A stretch of 64,000 nt of DNA from Flammula alnicola. Its lineage: Eukaryota > Basidiomycota > Agaricomycetes > Agaricales > Strophariaceae. Shown piece after piece: positions 36,683 to 47,488 of the stretch. The stretch is taken from assembly GCA_015499995.1 (NCBI GenBank), contig JADNRV010000027.1, positions 310,001-374,000 of the forward strand, given 5' to 3'. The notes under the pieces were generated by a model. That model was given only the letters and a program-made list of their open reading frames with translations. It did not search any database and had not been told where the DNA came from. Every line of letters starts with the position of its first letter. The stretch's first letter is position 1. A program made the position numbers and the translations under genes.

Positions 36683-38949
36683 TGGGTCCATTATAGTCTC
36701 TGTGTCTCGGTCATATTCTATAGGTAAAAGATGATATATTTGCAAAATTCAAGTGTGGCCAGTTTGCGGCCCTATTAGCATCTGCCACGGCGGAGTGAAA
36801 AGTTTGCAAAGATGCTGAGTTGCCATGCAATGCAAAATGATTGATCAGCAGTGCCATATCAGCATTGCAAATATGGAAATCCCAGGCAGTCATGTCCAAA
36901 TACAATCTTTGTAATGTTTGATTTTAGATTATTATGTTAATATCAAAACCATAATTAATTAGTTGATTGCAATGCTGATTGCAACCATCATGGGTTGCCT
37001 TATAAGGCATCAGCTTGCAAGCCATTTGGATTTTTCTGACACACTGCCCAGTCCATCCCAATGAATGTGGTGAGCTGCTTGTCTCTCTGTGGTGTAATAA
37101 GGAGAAGATAATGCAACTCCTGCAACAGCAGAAGAATTTTTCCAGAAAACAGGAAAATCCTACAGAATGGTATGATGAGTTGGGCCTTCAATTTATTCTA
37201 GGTGGAACTTCCACATACTGACATACTTTCATGCTTCATGCCCAAACTTCTAACTGATTGAATTCATGTCTATTATTACATTACTACACTTGATTCATGA
37301 CATGTTTATTTGGCCTTAGCCATCTCATCCAAATATCAGAGGTGGAGCTGTGCAATTAGAAAAATGTTTCTCAATTGCACTGTCAACACATGCCACCTCT
37401 GCTGATCAGCTTGGGGTTGCTAGATAACTATCAATAATATTCAAGGTGACCATAGTAATAGCATGACTGGATAAGTACCTTTCTTATAGAGTTTCAGTTT
37501 TTGTCCCTGAGCCAGAGACAGTGAGCTCTACATATGGTGGAAGTTTGAATCAATTGGATGCAATTGGATTGTGCATTGAGTTCTCCATGAACTCCTGCAG
37601 CTTGAGCTGGCTATTATATTATGTCAAATAACATTGTGTATCTCTGTAAATGCAGGATAAGACTGACCAGCCTTCTGTCAGTTCTTAAACATTTTTGTTA
37701 AAGTGTGGACATATTCAGGTTTTTTGGCTTCTGTTTTGATCATCTACAGAATTATCCTGTAGGTATGTATATAGGTTCTGAAGGACTTTATAGAATACTG
37801 CTTGCCAGTCAACTACATCAGCAAACCTGGGGGCTGCTGCAGAGTAGTGCTGAGTGCTACATAGTGCCATAGTGTCATAGTGAAGGGTACTGAATGCATA
37901 GCATTACATAGTGTTCTCATGTTTATATATAGATGGGGCAGTGCACTATGGCGCACTATGGATCACTATGTAGCATCATGCCATGTCTTCACAGTGCTAA
38001 GCTGGGCTGTCTCTCCAGGCTGTTTCCCCCTCAATTGTGGCATGCTACAGTATTAGATTTGCACCTCAGTAGAAATGAATTTAATGATATATTTGAACTA
38101 TTGAATACATATGTAAATACAAAGCTAAACACATCAGTATATACACTTTCATCAGTGTTAGCTTGGCCAGTCATTTATCTTATATTACATCAGTGACAAA
38201 TACAGTGTGCAAGGTAGGTTGGGATGGGGATGAGCAGGATGGCAGTGCACAGCCTTGCAAGAGCTGCTCAGTAGTGGTGGTGGTGGTGGTGGTGGTGGTG
38301 TCGACTTGACATGGAAGATGCCTTGTGCCCCTGCACAGCCTACAGGTGGGAAATTAGCAGTGCCGATGGAGAGCCATCTAGCTATGTACTTAGTGATTTT
38401 CACTGGGGCTTTGCAGTTGCACAGAAAGAGATAAACCATGGCCATTTGAGTCACAGTCAGAGTCATCTGCTGACTCGCCATCTGAATTGTTCTCATGGTG
38501 GCTGCTGGACAGTCTCTGTGTCATGTATTGACTGCACTGCCCATATACATAGAATATGGCCCTGAATATGTCCTCTGGAACACCCATGGAATGATCGCTA
38601 TCATGAGCATCAAGTAATTGTAGGAAATACAAACACCACTCTGTTCAGCAATGGTGATGGCAGAGGGTGGGGACACAGGTGCTGCAGGAGGTGTGTGGGT
38701 CTTGGAACTACAGTCACACCAGAGTTTGGCAGACTGATGTATAAGTGCCCAGTAATAGCCATAAAGTTTTGGTCAACAAAATGCAGCAAGTACCAGGGAT
38801 GTATTAATTCATCAAGGCAATGTAGCAGCCACTACCCCCCTCCTCTTCTGACAAATAAATGACTTTCTCTTTATCCTTCCCTCCTCTAAGTAGTGCATGC
38901 ATTAATCCATCTTCCTGGCTATCTGCTACTGTCTGTAGATAAATAAATG
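36683..38949. other. No gene recognised; microsatellite and a small inverted repeat
   Basis: It contains a GGT/TGG microsatellite at 38275-38300 and the inverted repeat at 37856-37974, listed separately. Short frames such as 37015-37221 have no motif. Confidence 0.4.
37856..37974. repeat. Small element with inverted ends and ACTATG/CATAGT words
   Basis: GCTACATAGTG at the left is matched by CACTATGTAGC at the right. Between them CATAGTG/CACTATG words recur about nine times in both orientations. Confidence 0.5.
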
Positions 38950-39665
38950 TGCTTGAATTTATGTTTCCTTCCAAACAACAAATCTATCAAATTGTACTTC
39001 ATTTGGTACAATAAATTCTCCCCAATTTTTCCTTTAGTTTGCTCATGATGGACAAATGCGCCGTAGTTTATGCTTTCCTTGGTACAACAAATCTTTCCCC
39101 ATTTTTACTTCATTTGCTTGTGACGGATAAATATGCATTAGTTTATGCATCCCTCAATGCAATAAATCCTTTCCAATTTTTCATTCATTTGCTTGTGATG
39201 GATAAATGCATATTGGTTTGTACTTCTCTCAATACAATAAATTCTTTCTGATTTTTCCTTCTCTTTGCTCACGATGGATAAATATGCACTAATTTATGCT
39301 TCCCTCAGTGCAATAAATCCTTTACGATTTTTCATTCATTTACTCATTGCGCATTGGTTTGTACTTCCCTTGGTACAATAAATCCTTTCTGATTTTTTCT
39401 TCTGTTTGCTTGCCATGGATAAATATGCATTGGTTTTTACTTCCCTTGGTATGATAAATTCCTTCTGATTTGTGCTTCCTTCTGATTCACATGGACAAAT
39501 ACACGTTAACTTTTAGTTCCCTTGGTACAATAAATCTCTCCTATTTTTCCTTCCCTTTGTTCACCTTGGATAAATATAGACTGGTTTGTACTTCCCTTGG
39601 TAAAACAAATCCCTTCTGATTATTTGCTCTGTTTGCTTGCTGTGGATAAAGATGCATTGAATTTT
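38950..39665 (+). repeat. Minisatellite, about nine units of 75-76 bp
   Basis: The word GGATAAAT or GGACAAAT recurs at about 39050, 39125, 39200, 39276, 39417, 39493, 39569 and 39644, i.e. every 75-76 bp with one shortened double unit. Each unit also has a CTTGGTACAATAAATC-like word and a TTTTCCTTC word. Because 75 is divisible by three, some frames stay open and give a repeated peptide, but unit lengths of 76 break it, so coding is unlikely. Confidence 0.85.
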
Positions 39666-39804
39666 ACTTTATACTTATATGCAGAGGTATAATGAACTTG
39701 GCAAAGAAATGACTAATCATGTCATGTATGTTTCTCCATGATCATTGTTGTGTCACACCTTCCAATTTGGGTCATGATTGAATAATTCAGATCACGCCTA
39801 TGTT

Positions 39805-39856
39805 CTGAATTCCGATTTGTCCAGCTGGAACTTCAGCTGGACAAATCAGAATTCAG
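39805..39856. repeat. 52-bp near-perfect palindrome
   Basis: CTGAATTCCGATTTGTCCAG continues to CAGCTG, then GAACTT, then the inverse arm CAGCTGGACAAATC and AGAATTCAG. The arms are about 23 bp with a single bulge. Confidence 0.8.
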
Positions 39857-40162
39857 ATGTCCTCTCTATAGCTGTACCTAGCATTACCTCTCGTATAATG
39901 TTGCAAAATCTATTTATGGGCAGCTGGCTGGTCTCAGCACTGCCAGATGCTTTTTTCCGCTATCAACCATGCATTTCAATGCCTGAACTGTCATTGGATA
40001 ATTCTTGTTCGATTTATTCATCTGACATGTTGTGCTTACACCTCCTGAAATAACATATAATGGTATGTTCAATGCACTAACTACACCGAACATTCTGGTA
40101 ACATTTACATATTATAAGTTTCACCCACTCACTGAGGTCTTTACCCTGCCCCACATATTCCT

Positions 40163-40395
40163 GGTGGAGTCCAGTGGAGTCCGGCCGGATTTCCGGAGTC
40201 CATCCGGAGTCCAGTCGGATTTTCTTTTGGTGGCAGCACTGCCAAATTATTATTCTAAATCCACCCGGAGTCCACCCGGAGTCCAGCAGAACTCCGAATG
40301 GACCACCCGGACCACCCGGATTACTCCGGGTGGACATAGTGAAAGGGAAATTTAATAAATTTCCTCGGAGTCCATGCGGAGTCCACGGAATCCAG
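40163..40395 (+). repeat. Left GGANTCC array of element A
   Basis: About a dozen GGAGTCC or GGATTTCC units occur, many 10-11 bp apart (GGAGTCCAGT, GGAGTCCGGCC, GGAGTCCATCC). GGANTCC is its own reverse complement apart from the central base. Confidence 0.75.
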
Positions 40396-40469
40396 CTGGA
40401 ATGCACAGAATCTACCAATTTCAGTTATCTGTTTCATATTTATTATTTAATTCATTATTTTAATATTTA

Positions 40470-41935
40470 CGGCACGGGCTTTCACCAATACCTGTTCCGC
40501 TCGGCACGTGCGGCACGCCACCAACCGTGGTTGCGCGTTGCCACGTCAGCATCTTCTTTTCCTCCCACCACCACCACCTCTGCCTCTCACCACCCCCGTC
40601 GACGTCGACGTCGACCCCCCACCCCCACCGCCTTTCACCATGAGCCCACGGCAACCACGAAGACCCCCAGGATCGCCCGCCGACGAGCCACTATGGCTCG
40701 TCGTTGCCACTGCACGTCGCAGACAGGACCCGACACATGAGGGAAAGCACGGCGCGGGGGGGTTGGATATGACAGGGGGGACCCAGGACGTGGGAGGCCC
40801 ACACGGTACGTCGTAAACGACGACCCCGCGACGACGGCTGACCCCCACCACATCCCTCACAGAAGCAACGTGCCCCGGGCACTGAAACCGACGGCGGCGG
40901 CACCGTCGCACGCGACTGCCTACCACAAGCACCACTGCCACGTGATCGCCATCACGGGCACATGACGGCAACGACAGCGGGAGCACCCCATCGTGCTCCC
41001 GTGTCGTTCTGACGTCGGGTGGGTGGGTGAAGACGACAACGACAGCGCAGCGGCGGATGCGACGGTGCCACGTCAGCCACGCCAGCGCCCGCGCACCTGC
41101 CGCCTGCCCCATGGCTCGCGGGCACCAACAACCGACGGCGGGCGTGCAATGGGCGGCAACGACGACCACGGCCACGACAACTACGGCGGCTCACACCGCC
41201 ATTCCCCTCCCCCTCGGCCTACTCTGCCTACCATGCCTACCACCAGGCCCGGTCGACGTCGGCGTCGACGACACCGCACCACCGTCCCTCACTATGACCC
41301 AATGATAGCCATAGAGGCCCGACGACCGCGCGCCAGACCACCCCTCCCTGCCATTAACCACCACTCACCCCCCACACTCCCCTTGCTCACCCCCCCACAC
41401 TCCTCTCGAGCAGGTGACGACGCCGCGGGTACCAAAACTGGCTGCGACCTATGAACGACGACATAACGCGATGCCGACAAAACGCGATGCCGACAACGGG
41501 GCAGGGCGCGAAGAGGGGGCCACCCACTCCCATTTCGTGCAGGTACGATGCTGCGGGTACCAAAATGATGCCCCGACACCACGCATGGCCACCAAACACG
41601 ACGGCGGCGACACGACAGGGCACGGAAGAACCGCAACACACCGAACGTGATGACGGCGAGGAGGAAGAGGACAGAGGAGGGGGGGACAGGCGCCGCCAGG
41701 TACTGTACGACGTGCCGCAGGATCGCCCGGTAAGCTACCCCAAACCCATCCTTTCACCCTCCAAAGACCACTGACAACCCCCACCCCCCTTTTTCATACA
41801 GAACAGGGCTTGGGGCTTCTGCCTCGCCCTTTGTTGGCCTCCTGGGCACCACCACAACCCTGGGAACCACCCGATCACCACCGAACGCCCTAATGACAAC
41901 CTGGTGACACCACCAATACTGCGAAATGGGGTATG
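40470..41935 (+). other. GC-rich, CpG-rich cargo of element A
   Basis: Composition changes abruptly from AT-rich to very GC-rich (runs of CGACGACGCG-like sequence). A GTACGTCGTAAACGACG word preceded by ACCCAGGACGTGGGAGGCC also occurs twice in element B. It also holds the hairpin CGGGAGCAC...GTGCTCCCG (40980-41003). Both strands are open for 80-210 codons in overlapping frames, which is expected from composition, so no frame is called as a gene. An intron-like GTAAGC...TACAG lies at 41730-41801. Confidence 0.55.
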
Positions 41936-42088
41936 AGGCCACAAAAGAGGTGCCTACGTAGATTTTGAGTAGTAAAATAAATGTACAATAAATGTAATAG
42001 ATAATGCAAAATATATAAGACTTTTATTATCATCATGGAGGGCTCAAAGTAAGCATAAAATAACAAGTCACATAAAATTTTGATATCT

Positions 42089-42397
42089 GGACTCCACTTG
42101 GACTCCACCTGGACTCCACCTGGACTCCACCTGGACTCCACCTGGACTCCACCTGGAATAATGACTCAAAAGTCATTTTCTTATCAGAGTCCATTCTAAA
42201 TGCAATCCACCCGGAGTCCAGCTGGAGTTCACATGGAGTCTAGATGGACTCCGGGTGGACTCCGGGTGGATTAAGTAGAAATACACAAGTTTAAGTGTAG
42301 TCAGGTGGACTCCAGGTGGACTCCAGGTGGACTCCAGGTGGACTCCAGGTGGACTCCACTGGAACCACCTGGAGTCCCCGGAGTCCACCAGGAATCC
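42089..42397 (+). repeat. Right GGANTCC arrays of element A with 11-bp phasing
   Basis: Six units GGACTCCACCT start at 42089, 42100, 42111, 42122, 42133 and 42144, exactly 11 bp apart. Five units GGACTCCAGGT start at 42307, 42318, 42329, 42340 and 42351, again 11 bp apart, followed by variants. An intermediate group lies at 42205-42275. The spacing is close to one helical turn, as for arrayed protein-binding sites. Confidence 0.85.
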
Positions 42398-42420
42398 GTG
42401 GGGGAGGGTAAAGTACTGCA

Positions 42421-42447
42421 CTCACCATTCAGCACTTGAATGGTGAG
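42421..42447. repeat. Perfect 11-bp-arm hairpin next to element A
   Basis: CTCACCATTCA, loop GCACT, then TGAATGGTGAG. It overlaps the target-site flank of element A. Confidence 0.75.
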
Positions 42448-42507
42448 TATGTGAAACTGGTCTCTTCACTGTGACTCATCCCACTGTGACTCATCTCCAC
42501 ATCATAA

Positions 42508-43444
42508 CTACATATACTTACTTCATCTTCCTCTTCTTTCCCTTACTATCCTTGTTCTCAGCCACCTTGCACTTGTTACTGATAGTCATATCCTCCAGAC
42601 ATGCCTTCAGATCAGCTACTGCTGCCAACCAAAGCCCCTCAGTTTCTCAGAGTGACACCCACCATCGTAACCCAATCATCACCATAATGATTCCATTCGA
42701 CCGCCCTTTCTCAAGCTCGACATATCTTCCTTTTCTTTCACAGCACCAAGTGGCAGTGGAAGGGCATGCAGAGTCGTTGACATTTGCCATTTAGGTTGGA
42801 GGCTATTCCACCAGGCAATCCAACGATCTGCCAAATCCTTGACATCAGCGACCATTGGCATCTTGTTGTATTGGCATTTCTTCAACCACTTGGAAAGCTC
42901 CTCGGGCCTTGCTTTTGCTGCTCCTAACAGTCAGTGCTGAACAACCTCAGTAAGTACTCCACATTATGTCACAATGGGTGATGAAACTAACCGATGTTGC
43001 TTCAAGTAGCCCAACTTCGACCTCAAACTTCATCCACACCTCCAGGCATTCATGCCACATCAATTCATCAGCCCCTTCCACAAGATAACCAGAAGCTGTG
43101 GTAAGCCATTCTGGTTTGTTATTGCTGATGATCTTATTAGTTAATGGAATGATCTCCTTAGTAACAGGTCTATGCTGATGCAGCTTGGTAGTGTCAACAG
43201 CAGCTGCATCAACTGCTGGCTGGGCAGGCACGGGCTGGGCAGGCATGGGTGTGGGCATGTTGGCAATTGTCTGACTGGGTGGAACCATGTTGGCAGGCTG
43301 AGTGGGTGACACATTCGCGGTGATCTGGGTCAGCAGCGGCAGATTCACAGCCATCTCTCTGGGTGGAGCCATATTGATGGCTGCCTGAGTGGTAGGTGAC
43401 ATGTTCACAGTGATCTGGGTGGGCGGAGGTGCATTCACGGCCAT
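42508..43444 (-). pseudogene. Basidiomycete-type hypothetical protein (LQPxW...LRKGG family), decayed
   Basis: The minus-strand frame starts at 43444 with an imperfect repeat of PPTQITVNMSP-type units (MAVN...TQ..VNMSPT, four or five copies), then DTTKLHQHRPVTKEIIPLTN and ADELMWHECLEVWMKFEVEV. An intron of about 70 bp follows (GTTAGT at about 42990 to TGTTAG). The next exon reads MVADVKDLADRWIAWWNSLQ, PKWQM, then LRKGG. A one-base frameshift leads into NGIIMVMIGLRWWVSL, a stop, and ETEGLWLAAVADLKACLEDM. The WWxSLQPxW and LRKGGxNG motifs recur in many basidiomycete proteins of unknown function near transposons, from memory. Frameshift and stop make it inactive. Confidence 0.6.
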
Positions 43445-43456
43445 CTGAGTGGGTGG

Positions 43457-44282
43457 TAAAGATGCTTTGTGTGGGGTGTGTGTGAACTACTAGATAATCA
43501 AGTAGTCGCTTTCAATAGACTTTGTAATGTCTATTAAAGAGATACTATCAAATCTGACTTGATTCACTTTTAATAACTACTTTACTACACTCAAACACCC
43601 AAATCAATGTTTAGTTGACTTAGTTCGTCCAAGGGGAGGATAATAGTTTTATAATATCGATACCTGATAGTAGGTGTGTGATAAAAGAAGGTGTTAACTA
43701 TGTAACAGCTCAGACAAGGCCTTAGGCGCATTTATAGTCAATGGGTCGTTTTAAGTCCAATAGACTTGTGTAAATTCTGGTCTGGTACTCGGAAACTAGT
43801 GCTCTATGCACAAACTGCTAACTGATCTCACTTTGTCTTGTTCTCCAATTGAGAAGATGGCTCTCTGCCCTTTAACTTGTCTTTACTTGTCTCAAAAACT
43901 ATACTTGTGGAAAGAGGCGTGCAGATGTCTTATCCGCTGACACTACAGTCCCTTAACAATGGCCAGAGGTGCGTAGACGCTTTCATCCACTGACACTACA
44001 GTCCAGGTCCCCAGATGTCCTTTGACAAAGGGTAGGTTTTGAACAAGTCACTTAGACAGGTTCCTTGGCTTATAACTCTCTTTACTTGTCTTGGCGAATC
44101 ACTTAGACACATGTTCTCATTTTAACAGTTCGTTTATATTGTTACTTGGTTTCTTTTTATATTGTGGGACTCTCGCTTTGAAGCTACTTAGTACTTAGAG
44201 GCGAAACACTTAAGATATAACTCTTAAGCGCTTGTATCTCGTGGGTGGTAAATTGCTTGTATTCTACAGTGTTACAGGGCTG
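43457..44282 (+). repeat. Repeat family R, copy 1 (5' 826 bp, cut by the gypsy element)
   Basis: It starts TAAAGATGCTTTGTGTGGGG and runs colinear with R2 (48387 onward) to GTGTTACAGGGCTG. There the gypsy LTR begins at 44283, whereas R2 continues. So the gypsy inserted into R1. It also shows the uninterrupted site TTCTCCAATTGAGAAGATGG, into which the foldback MITE inserted in R2. No coding region; class unknown. Confidence 0.8.
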
Positions 44283-44567
44283 TGTTACGACCACCTATTT
44301 TTCCTTATCTTATCCTGTCCACTTTTCTGTTATCTTATCTTTACCCATGCTTAGATGTACGCCAGCGATACTGGACACTTTCTATTTCGGTATGAGTACC
44401 TTCCCAGTCCCGGACTATTTATAGCTTCCATACTTATGCATGCTCGACGACGCTATTATCATCGAGAGGACTGTCCTCTCTCCATTCTGACTCCCTCACA
44501 TTTCTGACTCCATTCTAATGACTCTGAAGGAGTCACTTTACCATGGTCTGTGCGCGCTCAGAACTAG

Positions 44568-44575
44568 TATAAATA
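44568..44575 (+). promoter_or_regulatory. TATA box of the gypsy LTR
   Basis: TATAAATA lies 33 bp upstream of AGCTAGTTCTT (44601-44611), the proposed 5' end of the transcript. Confidence 0.6.
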
Positions 44576-44600
44576 TCGTAGATACACAACGATGTACTTT

Positions 44601-44611
44601 AGCTAGTTCTT
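44601..44611 (+). other. Proposed self-primer sequence at the transcript 5' end
   Basis: AGCTAGTTCTT is the exact reverse complement of the primer site AAGAACTAGCT at 44810-44820. Its position relative to the TATA box fits the start of transcription, as in Tf1/sushi-type self-priming. Confidence 0.55.
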
Positions 44612-44809
44612 GAGAATCTAGACTTCTTGTCTTGCCTCTCTCCTCGCCACGAACGTCTAAGCTCGTCGAGGCTCTAGACATGATCACTTAAGCTCGTCTG
44701 AGCCTCTAAGTGCGAACGATCCGATCTAGGACTTCTTGACGTGACTTTGGAATCACTGATTGCTGGACTCCGACATCGCAATCATGATGTTTCTTGCTAG
44801 TCGTAACAA

Positions 44810-44820
44810 AAGAACTAGCT
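44810..44820 (+). other. Primer binding site of the gypsy element
   Basis: AAGAACTAGCT begins one base after the LTR end and pairs over 11 of 11 bases with 44601-44611. I see no match to a tRNA 3' end here, which supports self-priming. Confidence 0.6.
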
Positions 44821-45889
44821 TCTACTCCTTTCCACCACTATCTAGTGGTCGACTACCCTTTGAACCTCGACACTCGTCGCAGTTGGGCTCCTCGGAGTCC
44901 GAGCCTGCCCAACGCCTCCAAAACCTTCGGTAACTTGACCGACAGTAGCTTCACAAGCTAGGTCACGAGTAACTCGATCAGCCACCCGAGAACAGCTCCT
45001 TGTTGCAGCCACTCCTGAACCTGAACCATCTACCCCCAGCGTCCCATCCCGTGAGCCCACCGAAACCCTAGAAGAAGCAGCAGATCCACTATCCGCTAGC
45101 CTTTTCACTCCTTCCAGATCCAGAACTCCCGTCCAACTTCCCTCCTTCTCAGATCTCGAAGACGAAGGTCTCCACGATCACCACGCACCTTCCGAACCTC
45201 CTCCTGACCCTTCTAGTTCTTCAGAAGAACTCTCCCCACCACCAGGGCGACAACCTTCAAGACAACCACAAGGTCCACCTCCACCTCCACCTCCACCTCC
45301 CCCAAACCCCCCAGGTCAACAGACCGCTCCTCCCATGGCTAATCCTATCCTAAAAGAAATAAACTTGAACCGACCCCAGGACTTTGATGGCGATATCGAA
45401 AAGTATGCCTCTTGGAAGAAGACAGTGATGCTTTACATAAAGATCAATTCTGCCATTTATGACACAGACGAGAAGAAGATCGTCTTTGTTCTCTCCTTCA
45501 TGCGAGGAGAAGCTGCATCTAATTAGGCTGAAGAGTTCTATGACTCCCACTACACTCCCGCTGCTCCCGCGGTCGGAACAACTCCAGCGACCAATGTGGT
45601 GCTGGACCTTGGAACTTGGGGAGGTCTTTACACTCCCCCACCTGTTCCACGTGGACTCCACGGACTCCACGGAATCCATGGACAATCCGTGGACTTTTTA
45701 CAATTTTTTTTCAGATTTTTTTTTGGTGAAAACACCTGCCAAATTGCAAATTTTAGTCCACACAAAGTCCACGAAAAGTCCACACAATGTCCATTTTGGG
45801 TGTGGACTCTGTGGACTATCCGTGGACAATGCCATGGATTGTGTGGACCTGCCCTTACTATATTAATACTAATAGCAAAATGAAATAAA

Positions 45890-45969
45890 ATGCCATATGC
45901 AAGAATTGAACCATTGACCAACAGCATGTGAATATTGCTGCGCTGTAGCCACCTACACCAAGGTGGCAT
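45890..45969 (-). promoter_or_regulatory. tRNA-like module in element B
   Basis: On the minus strand ATGCCA at the 5' end pairs with TGGCAT at the 3' end. An A-box-like TGGTGTAGGTGG and a B-box-like GGTTCAATTC are in order, and a GCAGC...TGCTG stem sits in the anticodon position. Its sequence differs from the D module, so it was gained separately or has diverged. Confidence 0.5.
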
Positions 45970-45984
45970 TTATAACCGACGAAT

Positions 45985-46424
45985 TTTGACTATATATATA
46001 CTGACCGCCATCGGCAACTCGGCAACCGGTTACCGAACGACGGTGACGCGGCTGCAACGTTGCCACGTCACCACCATTGTTCGCTCCCACCACCACCAAT
46101 GCTCACCATCCCCCTGCGCGCGGACCACCCGCTGATACCGCACAACCGCGACGACCACGACCACGACGACCACGACTACGACGGCCATGACCACGACCAC
46201 GATAGCGACAACCGCGACGACGGCAGTCACCACCGGCGTACCGCGCAACGACGACGACAGCGCGGCTGCGCAGAACCCAGCCAGCAGGACGGCGCAACGA
46301 CGCGGCGCATGAGGGAAAACACGCTGCGGGGGGTGTTAGAAACGCAGGGGGGACCCAGGACGTGGGAGGCCCACAAGGTACGTCGTAAACGACGCCCCCG
46401 CGACGACGGCTAACCCACTCCGTC
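45985..46424 (+). other. GC-rich cargo of B, part 1
   Basis: CpG-rich, with CGACGACCACGAC-type runs. It ends in the module ACCCAGGACGTGGGAGGCCC, then GTACGTCGTAAACGACG. It shares order and words with the cargo of A. The conserved frame QGGPRTWEAHKVRRKRRP is seen here and in related form at 47860. C2 interrupts it. Confidence 0.55.
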
Positions 46425-47488
46425 GAGGTCTTTGCTGTGCCCCCCCTATTCCTACCGGAATCCGGTGGAATCCGGTGGAATATAGGGCCATTCCGGTGGA
46501 ATCTCCTGCCAAATTTCTGAATTTTTTTGAAAAAGGGGCAAATTCCGAGATTCCACTGGAATGTTGACTGGAATGCAACAGGAGTGGAATGGCTGGAATG
46601 GAACAACCAGATATTCCACTGGAATGGAATAGAAATGCATTATGATTTGGTGATTTCTGATGTCTATATATAGAAATAGACATCAGTACCTGTCTGTGGT
46701 ATTGAAATAAAATTGGATAGTGTACCAAGACATATTCCCAATTAGAAAATTTAATATTTGGATTAGGTGATTTTGAAAAGACTCGGGTTTGGTCGAGTTT
46801 TTTGCAGTTTTCTCATCAACGAGAGCAGCAGATCACATGATTTCTAAAGGTACACAGCTTTCACAGCAGGTGCTATAATTACCTTTTTAGGCATAAAATT
46901 CCCACGGTCCTCAAAACAGCCCAAATATGGTAATATTGCCTGTCTGGGACACAGAATATAGATATATTTAGAATCTCCTCAAAATGCTAAATCTGATGGT
47001 ACCTTATTGATCCTGAATCACTCACATGTCAGTCACATAACATATGTATCTCAAATAGACAAATAAGGCATATAAAGGAGTCAATTTGCACATGTCACAC
47101 ATATGTGACATGTGACCCCTGTGCCTGAATTTTTGGTTTCAGACACCTGCCAGATTAGGGTGGACCCTGTGGTTTTCGCAACCTATTTTAGATGATTTCA
47201 CTCTAAATTTCTATATTTAGATTTGGATTTTGCGGGGTGGTTTTTGGACAAAGAGCCTGGGATACAGGAGTGGTGTGACTTTTTTGACAAATTCAAAGGC
47301 CTGTGACATGTGACATCTAAATTAAACAAAATACAATGTATTCCCATCCATTCCAGTGGATTTTGGTCCTATTCCAGTCCATTCCAGTTTCATTCCACTG
47401 GAATCCAGTCTATTCCACTGGATTCCAGTCCCATTCCACCAGATTCCAGTCATTCCAACCGGAATAGGTGGGGCACAGCAAAGTACTG
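46425..47488 (+). mobile_element. MULE-like element C2 (complete)
   Basis: It starts GAGGTCTTTGCTGTGCCCC and ends CAGCAAAGTACTG. The target duplication CACTCCGTC is exact (46416-46424 and 47489-47497). It is 1064 bp with GGAATCC arrays at both ends and an AT-rich middle shared with C1 and, more distantly, with D. No coding capacity. Confidence 0.85.

Larger units (their letters stand above)
40134..42418 (+). mobile_element. MULE-like element A with GC-rich cargo
   Basis: It starts GAGGTCTTTACCCTGCCCC and ends GGGGGAGGGTAAAGTACTG, whose inverse is CAGTACTTTACCCTCCCCC. Both ends carry arrays of GGAGTCC/GGACTCC units. Flanks share CACTCAC(T/C) (40126-40133 and 42419-42426), a slightly imperfect 8-bp match. 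At 2285 bp it has no recognisable transposase. Ends, array structure and size group it with B, C and D. Confidence 0.75.
44283..44808 (+). repeat. Ty3/gypsy 5' LTR
   Basis: A 526-bp block beginning TGTTACGAC and ending GTCGTAACA: perfect 9-bp inverted ends with TG...CA. A TATA box lies at 44568-44575 and the primer site follows at once. No 3' LTR lies in the window. Confidence 0.85.

Noticed and set aside
38950..39665. Possible CRISPR array
   Set aside because: Units are whole 75-76 bp repeats without unique spacers, and the DNA is eukaryotic.
40546..41175. Long open frames (up to 209 codons) on both strands in the GC-rich cargo of A
   Set aside because: Frames overlap on all strands, translations are Arg/Pro/Val low complexity, and stops are rare simply because of high GC. 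No domain is visible.
43457..44282. Repeat R1 as the 5' LTR of the gypsy element
   Set aside because: The gypsy has its own TG...CA LTR with perfect inverted ends starting at 44283. R2 has the same sequence without any gypsy beside it.
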